Source of the DNA: Tundrisphaera lichenicola
Lineage (GTDB): Bacteria > Planctomycetota > Planctomycetia > Isosphaerales > Isosphaeraceae
Assembly: GCF_051175385.1 (NCBI RefSeq)
Contig: NZ_CP195106.1
Location: 6,262,001-6,326,000, forward strand
Reading direction: 5' to 3'
DNA: 64,000 bases
The notes below the pieces were generated by a model. The model searched no databases. It was not told the origin of the DNA and saw only the letters and a list, made by a program, of their open reading frames with translations. Shown in pieces: positions 58,230-64,000 of the stretch. Every line of letters starts with the position of its first letter. The stretch's first letter is position 1. Both the position numbers and the translations under genes were made by a program.

Positions 58230-60245
58230 ATGATCGTCAGCTGGAACTGGCTCTCCGATTACCTCCGGCTCGACATGCCGGTCGAAGTCCTCTCCGAACG
58301 GCTCATGCTGTCGGGCTTGAACCACGAGTCGACCGAGGAGGTCGGCGGCGACCTCGCCATCGACCTGGAGGTCACCAGCAATCGCCCCGATTGCCTGGCC
58401 CACCTGGGTGTGGCCCGCGAGATCGGCGTCCTCTTCGATCGCCCGGTCCGCTTCCCCGACCCTCGGCCCGCCACGGGCGGCGTGGCCGCCGACACGATCG
58501 CCGGGGTCGGTATCGAGGCCCCCGACCTCTGTTCGCGATTCACCGCGAGGGTCGTGACCGGGGTCAAGGTCGGCGAGAGCCCCTGGTGGATGCGGAAACG
58601 GCTGGAAACCCTGGGAGTCCGGCCGATCAGCAACGTCGTCGACGTGACCAACTACGTCATGCTCGAATGCGGCCAGCCGCTCCACGCTTACGACCTGGCG
58701 AAGGTCGAAGGCCGGAGCCTGATCGCTCGACGGGCCCGGAAGGGGGAACGCCTCCGGGCGATCAACGGCAAGGACTACGAGCTGACGCCCGAGATGCTGG
58801 TCATCGCCGACGCCGCCCGACCGGTGGGCCTGGCCGGGGTGATGGGGGGCCTGGAGACCGAGATCGGCCCGGGGACGGTCGACGTCCTGATCGAGGCCGC
58901 GCGGTTCGCCCCCCTGATCGTCCGCCGGACTTCGAGGGCCCTGGGCCTGACCAGCGACTCCAGCTACCGGTTCGAGCGTCCGATCGACCCCGAGGTCACG
59001 GAGTGGGCCAGCCGCCGATGCGCCGAGCTGATCCTGGCGACCGCGGGAGGGACCTTGCATCCGGGACTGATCGACGCCGGTTCCTCGGAATACGAGCGGC
59101 CGGTGGTCACGCTCCGCCTGGACCAGATCGCGCGAGTCCTCGGGATCACGATCGACCCGGCCGAGGTCTCGCGGATCCTGCTGGCCCTGGGGCTCCATCA
59201 CGAGGGAGGACCGCCCGAGGCCCCGATGTTCCGCGCCCCGAGCTGGCGGAGTGACCTGGAACGAGAGATCGACCTGATCGAGGAGGTCGCCCGGATCCAC
59301 GGCTACGACCACATCCCCGAGGATCGGCCGGTCCCGCTGGCCTCGAGCCCGAGAGGCCCTCGCGAGCGGGTTGAGGACGCGACCCGATCGCTCCTGACCG
59401 GCCTGGGCTTCGAGGAGGCGGTCACCCTCAGCTTCGTGCCCGACGAGCTGGTCGGGGCGATGGAGGTGGAAGGGGCCCAGCCGCCGATCCGCGTCGAGCA
59501 CTCGGTCCGCAAGCGAGCCAACGCCCTCCGACAGAGCCTGGTGCCCAGCCTCCTGGCGGTCCGGAAGCACAACGAAGCCCACGGGAACCTGGACGTCGAC
59601 CTCTTCGAGATCGCCAACGTCTACCTCCCCCGACCCGGCCATCCCTTGCCCGACGAGCCGACCCGCCTGACCCTGGTCAGCGGGCGAGACTTCCTCGGCC
59701 TCAAGGGGATCGTCGAGGCGGTCCTGGCCCGCTTCCACCTGGAAGGCGAGCTGGAGGTCCGGCCGAGCCCGGCGTCCTGGTTCACCCCCGGCCGATCGGC
59801 CGAGCTGCTCCTGAAAGGGACCGTCCTGGGGAGGATGGGCGAGATCGACCGTTCGAGGCTCGACGGCCTGGATTTGAAGAACGCCTGCTCGGCGGCCGAG
59901 CTGACGCTGGGAGTCCTGGTCGACCGGGCGAACCTGGTCCCCACGCACCGGGCGATGCCCACCCTGCCGGCGGTGGCGCGGGACCTCTCGCTGATGGTCC
60001 CGCGCGACCTCCCCTGGGCGGAACTCGCCGGGGTGGCCGGCAAGGCGGGCGGCCCGATGCTCGAATCGATCGTCTATCTCGACGCCTTCCGGGGCGGCAA
60101 CGTCCCCGAAGGTCGCCAGAGCATCCACTTCGGGCTCCGCTTCCGCCACCCCGAGCGGACCCTGACCGGCGAGGAGGTCGAGAAGTCGGTCCAGGCAATC
60201 GTCGAGGCCTGCGCCACCAGTTTCGAGGCCACCCTCCGGTCCTGA
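58230..60245 (+). CDS. pheT: Phenylalanyl-tRNA synthetase beta subunit lacking the EMAP-like domain
   Basis: 671-aa beta subunit; the usual bacterial form is about 790-800. The sequence passes from SERLMLSGLNHESTEEV (residues about 22-38) directly to DLAIDLEVTSNRPDCLAHLGVARE (B1 core), so the N-terminal tRNA-binding OB domain (about 110 residues) inserted there is missing. Remaining parts are present: B3/B4 editing region (MGGLETEI, SDSSYRFER), B5, the catalytic-like core and the C-terminal ferredoxin-fold anticodon domain (RAMPTLPAVARDLSLMVP, FRHPERTLTGEEVE). Ends 6 bp from the stop of the convergent copA gene. Confidence 0.95.
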   Translation: MIVSWNWLSDYLRLDMPVEVLSERLMLSGLNHESTEEVGGDLAIDLEVTSNRPDCLAHLGVAREIGVLFDRPVRFPDPRPATGGVAADTIAGVGIEAPDLCSRFTARVVTGVKVGESPWWMRKRLETLGVRPISNVVDVTNYVMLECGQPLHAYDLAKVEGRSLIARRARKGERLRAINGKDYELTPEMLVIADAARPVGLAGVMGGLETEIGPGTVDVLIEAARFAPLIVRRTSRALGLTSDSSYRFERPIDPEVTEWASRRCAELILATAGGTLHPGLIDAGSSEYERPVVTLRLDQIARVLGITIDPAEVSRILLALGLHHEGGPPEAPMFRAPSWRSDLEREIDLIEEVARIHGYDHIPEDRPVPLASSPRGPRERVEDATRSLLTGLGFEEAVTLSFVPDELVGAMEVEGAQPPIRVEHSVRKRANALRQSLVPSLLAVRKHNEAHGNLDVDLFEIANVYLPRPGHPLPDEPTRLTLVSGRDFLGLKGIVEAVLARFHLEGELEVRPSPASWFTPGRSAELLLKGTVLGRMGEIDRSRLDGLDLKNACSAAELTLGVLVDRANLVPTHRAMPTLPAVARDLSLMVPRDLPWAELAGVAGKAGGPMLESIVYLDAFRGGNVPEGRQSIHFGLRFRHPERTLTGEEVEKSVQAIVEACATSFEATLRS

Positions 60246-60251
60246 TCGGGA

Positions 60252-62798
60252 TCAGAGCTTGAGGTTCCGGAGCCGGAGCGCGTTCAGGATCACCGAGACC
60301 GAGCTGAACGTCATCGCCGCCGAGGCGAGCATCGGGCTGAGTAGGAGCCCGAAGAACGGATAGAGCACACCCGCCGCAACCGGCACGCCCAGCGTGTTGT
60401 ACACGAAAGCGAAGGCCAGGTTCTGGCGGATATTCCCCATCGTCGCGAGGCTCAGCTTCCTGGCCCGGGCAATCCCGGCCAGGTCGCCTCTCAGCAGGGT
60501 GATCCCCGCGCTTTCCATCGCCACGTCGGTCCCGGTCCCCATCGCAATCCCGACGTCGGCCTGGGCCAGCGCGGGGGCGTCGTTCACCCCGTCGCCCGCC
60601 ATCGCCACCACATGGCCGCCCGATTGCCACTCCTGGACCGCCGCCCCCTTCTGCTCGGGCAAGACCCCGGCTCGAACTTCCTCGATCCCCAGCTTCCGCG
60701 CGACCGCCTCGGCCGTGGTCCGCTCGTCCCCGGTGATCATGACCACGCGGAGCCCGTCGGCCTGGAGAGCCCGGACGGCCTCGGCCGCCGACTCCTTGAT
60801 CGGGTCGGCAACCCCCAGCAGGCCCGCCGCCCGGCCGTCGATCGCCACGAAGACTACCGTCTGGCCTTCCTCCCGGAGCGCATTGGCCCGGTCGCCCAGA
60901 TCGCCCAGATCGCCCGGCTCGATCCTCTCATCCTCGAACAACGACCGGTTGCCGACCGCGACCTTCCGACCGTCGACCACCCCCTGGACCCCCTTGCCGG
61001 TCGAGGACTGGAAGTCATTCGCGTCGGATAAGGAGAGGCCGCGACTCTCGGACCCGGCCACGATCGCCGAGGCCAGCGGGTGCTCGCTCGCCCGTTCCAG
61101 GCTGGCGGCCAGGCGGAGCAGCTCCGACTCGTCCTGATCGGGGGCCGCCACCACCGAGACCAGCCGGGGCTTCCCCTCGGTGAGCGTCCCGGTCTTGTCG
61201 ACGATCACCGTATCGACCTTCTCCAGGACCTCCAGCGCCTCGGCCTTGCGGATCAGGACTCCGGCCGAAGCCCCGCGTCCGGTCCCGACCATGATCGACA
61301 TGGGCGTGGCGAGCCCAAGCGCACAGGGGCAGGCGATGATCAGGACGGCCACCGCATTGACCAGCGCGTGGGCGAGCTTCGGCTCGGGACCAAGGATGGC
61401 CCAGGCCACGAATGTGATCGCCGAGACGGCCAGGACGGCGGGCACGAAATAGCCCGCGACCACGTCCGCCAGGCGCTGGATCGGGGCTCGGGACCGCTGG
61501 GCCTCGCCGACCATCCGGACGATCCGGGCCAGCATCGTCTCCGAACCCACCCGCTCGGCGCGGATCACGAGCGAGCCCGTGCCGTTGACCGTCCCGCCGA
61601 TCAGGCTGTCTCCTTCGTGCTTCTCCTGAGGGATCGGCTCGCCGCTGACCATCGACTCATCGACGGAGCTCGAACCTTCCACGACCACCCCGTCGACCGG
61701 GACTTTCTCGCCCGGCCGGACCCGGAGCCGGTCGCCGACCTGGACTTCCTCCAGCGCGACGTCTTCCTCGCCGCCCCCTCCGAGGAGTCGGCGGGCCGTA
61801 CTGGGGGCGAGCCCGAGCAGCTCCTTGATGGCGCTCGACGTCCGGCTCCGGGCGCGGAGTTCCAGGACCTGCCCCAGCAGGACCAGCGTGGTGATGACCG
61901 CCGCCGACTCGAAGTAGACCGGCACCGAACCACCGTGGCCGCCGAACGAGGCCGGGATCAATCCCGGGAAGAGCATCGCGACCACGCTGGACAGGTAGGC
62001 GACCCCCGTCCCGAGCGCGATCAGCGTGAACATATTCAGGTGCCCGCTCCGGACCGACGCCAGCCCTCGCCGGAAGAACGGAAGACCGCCCCAGAGCACC
62101 ACCGGAGTGGCCAGCGCGAACTGGACCCACAGCAGGACATGCGGCGAGACCCCCGGGACCGGGGAATGGCCCAGGATCATCTCCCCCATCGCCAGCAAGA
62201 GGAGGGGCACCGTCAAGGCCGCACAGGCCCAGAACCGCCGGGTCATGTCGTCCAGCTCGGGGTTCGGCTCGTCCCCCCCGGTCGGGACCATCGGTTCCAG
62301 GGCCATCCCGCAGATCGGGCAGCTTCCCTGCCCCTCCTGGACGATCTCCGGGTGCATCGGGCAGGTGTATTGAGCCCCTTCGGGGGCCGGTTCGTCCGAT
62401 TTTTGGGACGTGTCGAGGTAACGATCGGGATCGGCCTGGAACTTCTCCCGACAAACCGCGCTGCAAAAGTAATAGGTCTTGCCGTCGTGATCGACGTTTC
62501 CCGATGCCTTGGCGGGGTCGATCGTCATCCCGCAGACCGGGTCGAGGACCTTCCCCTCGGGAATCCCAGCATCGGAAGATTTCGACGAGGCGTCACCCTC
62601 GGTCGGCGGATACCCCGCCGCTTCGAGCGCCAAGGCCAACCCATCCCGCGAGACCTGCCCGTCGTGATCGACCGTGACCCGCTTGGTCGCGACGTCAACC
62701 TCGACGGAGCCCACCCCGGGCAGGTTGCCCAGGGCATGCCGGATCGTCCCGGCGCACCCCTCGCACGAGATGCCCGGCGTCGTGAGTGTCGTCTCCAT
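60252..62798 (-). CDS. copA: Copper-exporting P1B-type ATPase with composite metal-binding N-terminus
   Basis: 848-aa Cu(I) efflux ATPase. Metal sites in order: HMA domain with Cys12-x2-Cys15 (SCEGCAG); YHS domain about 84-130 (DPVCGMTID, YYFCSAVCREKF); a short heavy-metal-binding module about 144-170 (YTCPMHPEI, GSCPICGMALEP). Membrane and catalytic core: CPC at 490-492 (IIACPCALGLATP), phosphorylation Asp534 (DKTGTLT), TGD and GDGVNDAPALAQADVGIAMG. C-terminal helices end LNALRLRNLKL. Starts 18 bp after csoR, so copper-responsive co-expression is expected. Confidence 0.95.
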   Translation of the reverse strand: METTLTTPGISCEGCAGTIRHALGNLPGVGSVEVDVATKRVTVDHDGQVSRDGLALALEAAGYPPTEGDASSKSSDAGIPEGKVLDPVCGMTIDPAKASGNVDHDGKTYYFCSAVCREKFQADPDRYLDTSQKSDEPAPEGAQYTCPMHPEIVQEGQGSCPICGMALEPMVPTGGDEPNPELDDMTRRFWACAALTVPLLLLAMGEMILGHSPVPGVSPHVLLWVQFALATPVVLWGGLPFFRRGLASVRSGHLNMFTLIALGTGVAYLSSVVAMLFPGLIPASFGGHGGSVPVYFESAAVITTLVLLGQVLELRARSRTSSAIKELLGLAPSTARRLLGGGGEEDVALEEVQVGDRLRVRPGEKVPVDGVVVEGSSSVDESMVSGEPIPQEKHEGDSLIGGTVNGTGSLVIRAERVGSETMLARIVRMVGEAQRSRAPIQRLADVVAGYFVPAVLAVSAITFVAWAILGPEPKLAHALVNAVAVLIIACPCALGLATPMSIMVGTGRGASAGVLIRKAEALEVLEKVDTVIVDKTGTLTEGKPRLVSVVAAPDQDESELLRLAASLERASEHPLASAIVAGSESRGLSLSDANDFQSSTGKGVQGVVDGRKVAVGNRSLFEDERIEPGDLGDLGDRANALREEGQTVVFVAIDGRAAGLLGVADPIKESAAEAVRALQADGLRVVMITGDERTTAEAVARKLGIEEVRAGVLPEQKGAAVQEWQSGGHVVAMAGDGVNDAPALAQADVGIAMGTGTDVAMESAGITLLRGDLAGIARARKLSLATMGNIRQNLAFAFVYNTLGVPVAAGVLYPFFGLLLSPMLASAAMTFSSVSVILNALRLRNLKL

Positions 62799-62816
62799 CG
62801 TCGGACCCTCCCCCGC

Positions 62817-63107
62817 TCATTTCAGGAACCGACCGAGGACCGTGCGGACCTCGGCCATCAGTTGCTCTTGATCCATCGGCCTCGCCCGGGGGTGCTCCGA
62901 CCCCGACCCGTGGCCGATCACGCAGCATTCCAGGTGATTCGTCAGGAGTTCAATCCCGAGCGAATCGAGTGCCGAGCGGACCGCCGCGATCTGATTCAGG
63001 ACGTCCACGCAGTAGCGATCCTCGTCCACCATCCGTTGGATGCCCGCCACCTGGCCCGCGATCCGGTTCACCCTCGCCTTGATCTTCTTCGAGGCTTCGC
63101 CGTCCAT
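62817..63107 (-). CDS. csoR: CsoR-family copper-sensing repressor
   Basis: 96-aa all-helical repressor. The Cu(I) ligands are Cys33, His58 and Cys62 (RYCVDV; LLTNHLECCV), with the same 25 and 4 residue spacings as Cys36/His61/Cys65 in Mycobacterium CsoR. ATG 63107 has GGAGG five bases upstream; the in-frame ATG at 63119 would put an operator on its ribosome site. Copper binding should release it from DNA and switch on csoR-copA. Two operator-like palindromes lie just upstream. Confidence 0.93.
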   Translation of the reverse strand: MDGEASKKIKARVNRIAGQVAGIQRMVDEDRYCVDVLNQIAAVRSALDSLGIELLTNHLECCVIGHGSGSEHPRARPMDQEQLMAEVRTVLGRFLK

Positions 63108-63122
63108 CTCGACCTCCACGAA

Positions 63123-63171
63123 TACCCCCAGGGGGTAACAGAACGTTATACCCCCCCAGGGTAATAATCAA
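63123..63171 (-). promoter_or_regulatory. csoR-copA promoter with two CsoR-type operators
   Basis: Two GC-core palindromes, TACCCCCAGGGGGTA (63123-63137, perfect) and TACCCCCCCAGGGTA (63149-63163), fit the CsoR/RcnR pattern of TAC and GTA arms around C- and G-runs. Read on the minus strand, -10 TATAAC (63145-63150) and a -35-like TTGATT (63166-63171, 15-nt spacer) bracket the second site, while the first lies near the transcription start. The -35 overlaps the stop of the upstream sialidase-like gene. Confidence 0.7.
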
Positions 63172-64000
63172 GGGCGAGCGGCCGATTTGGCCGACGGCTT
63201 GAGCACCAGGGACAGGATCCCCCCGACCTCGGGCGGGGCCTCCCAGACGGCGACCACCGGACCAGTTCCACCGGCGGCGGAGGCGACCACGGGGTCATTC
63301 GCGCGATCGGCGAGGGTGATCGGATCTTCGAGACCCGGCAGGCTCGCCAGGAGTTTCCCCGGTCGGCTTTCGAGCCAGACCGAGTAGGTCCCGCCGGGGC
63401 CGGGCGCGATCCAGCCCTGGACGCCCTTGCCGAGTCGTCGTTCGGGCTCGCCCGGGGCGGCCTCGAAGATCGACCCGGCCCTCATCCAGATCGAGTCGGC
63501 TTTCCCTCCCGAGAGGGCCGCGACGGCCCCGCCGTCCATCGGGCAGGCGTTGATCTGCCAGGTCCCCCGGCCCAGCTTCTGGGCGGCCTCGAACGTCCTC
63601 CCGCCGTCATCCGACCGCGACAGGTAGAGGTCGCGTGCGTTCTGGATCTGGTTCCGCCACATCACCAGGAGTGTCCCATCGAGGCCGAAGGCGACGGAGG
63701 GGTGGCAGCACTGGCAGACGGTCCGGTCGGGCGATTGATAGACCAGGGCGTCGGGCTCCCAGGTCAGGCCGCCATCGGTGGACCGGGCCCCGAAGATCTC
63801 GGTCCGCTGGTTCCGAAGGTCGAGCCAGGCGCAGAAGAGGGTCCCGTCCGGTCCCGAGGCCATGGCGTGGAGCCCCTCGCGTCCCGACCCCTCGACGCTA
63901 TTCAACCGGGTGGGTCCGGACCAGGTGGCCCCCTCGTCGGTCGATCGCCAGGCGAGGATGTCGCCGTCGCGACCCTTCCCCTCGGCCCCGGCGACGGCCG
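63168..64000 (-). CDS. Sialidase/BNR-repeat exported-type protein, partial
   Basis: C-terminal 276 residues or so of a beta-propeller protein; the N-terminus is past the right edge and the frame is open to base 64000. Asp-box repeats are clear: RSTDEGATW, RSTDGGLTWEP and RSDDGGRTFEA, each followed by a strand. GREGLHAMASGPDGTLFCAWLDLR is typical of planctomycete sialidase-like (exo-alpha-sialidase) proteins. Asp boxes alone do not prove sialidase activity; glycoside binding or another hydrolase is possible. Cys-Cys-His (VCQCCHPS) is unusual. It lies immediately upstream of csoR on the same strand. Confidence 0.8.
   Translation of the reverse strand, partial: AVAGAEGKGRDGDILAWRSTDEGATWSGPTRLNSVEGSGREGLHAMASGPDGTLFCAWLDLRNQRTEIFGARSTDGGLTWEPDALVYQSPDRTVCQCCHPSVAFGLDGTLLVMWRNQIQNARDLYLSRSDDGGRTFEAAQKLGRGTWQINACPMDGGAVAALSGGKADSIWMRAGSIFEAAPGEPERRLGKGVQGWIAPGPGGTYSVWLESRPGKLLASLPGLEDPITLADRANDPVVASAAGGTGPVVAVWEAPPEVGGILSLVLKPSAKSAARP

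Overview
The window is GC-rich bacterial chromosome, almost certainly from a planctomycete (Planctomycetota), most likely Isosphaeraceae. The evidence is the adjacent PSD1/DUF1549-DUF1553 and DUF1501 secreted-protein pair, a DUF1080 protein, three large Ser/Thr kinases (one coupled to an ECF sigma factor), many lineage-specific exported proteins of unknown role, and the thrS-infC-rpmI-rplT-pheS core block. The family-level placement is inference. No tRNA, rRNA, CRISPR array, prophage or complete insertion sequence was seen.

Layout. 1-1.6 kb (minus): a TetR repressor gene overlapping the gene for an RND/HlyD-type efflux adaptor that runs off the left edge, with a promoter and palindromic operator in front. 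1.8-3.1 kb: a DUF442 phosphatase-like gene and a secreted endonuclease/exonuclease/phosphatase-fold gene. 3.1-9.2 kb (minus): a kinase / ECF sigma / kinase signalling cluster. 9.4-13.6 kb (minus): a translationally coupled trio encoding a PDZ-containing M28 peptidase, a solute-binding-like lipoprotein and an unusual ABC ATPase. 13.9-20.2 kb: a triple-FHA membrane protein, an M48 metalloprotease with a coupled secreted partner, and a third kinase with a zinc ribbon. 20.3-25.4 kb: M29 aminopeptidase, unknown exported protein, ferrochelatase and small exported or membrane proteins. 25.5-30.9 kb: the PSD1-DUF1501 pair and a membrane protein. 30.9-33.5 kb (minus): an AP2-like/J-domain protein and a Gly-Met repeat secreted protein. 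33.9-40.3 kb: threonine synthase, then a minus-strand run with asparagine synthase, a phosphoesterase and an acyltransferase carrying a remnant AMP-binding segment, then a DUF1080 protein. 40.5-43.9 kb: unknown gene, 24-bp tandem repeat array, trpB, REP-like hairpin, trpA. 44-50.5 kb: beta-CASP hydrolase, degenerate malate dehydrogenase-like protein, rhomboid protease, lone MlaE permease and unknowns. 51-60.2 kb: thrS, infC, rpmI, rplT, pheS, a small unknown, an amino-acid permease and pheT. 60.2-63.2 kb (minus): csoR-copA copper efflux with two operators. 63.2-64 kb: a sialidase-like gene cut by the right edge.

The most interesting signal is the thrS-infC spacer. It can fold into a three-way-junction RNA and then a hairpin that engages the infC Shine-Dalgarno sequence, and infC itself most likely starts at the rare codon AUC. 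The 389-nt infC-rpmI spacer is also rich in helices. Together these suggest an undescribed leader-RNA control of the translation-factor operon. Other items worth attention are the ABC ATPase with changed catalytic motifs and no permease, the kinase-ECF-kinase cluster, the AP2-like/J-domain fusion, the acyltransferase with an AMP-ligase remnant, a PheT lacking the tRNA-binding domain, a ThrS insertion, and several coupled genes or convergent pairs with overlapping ends.
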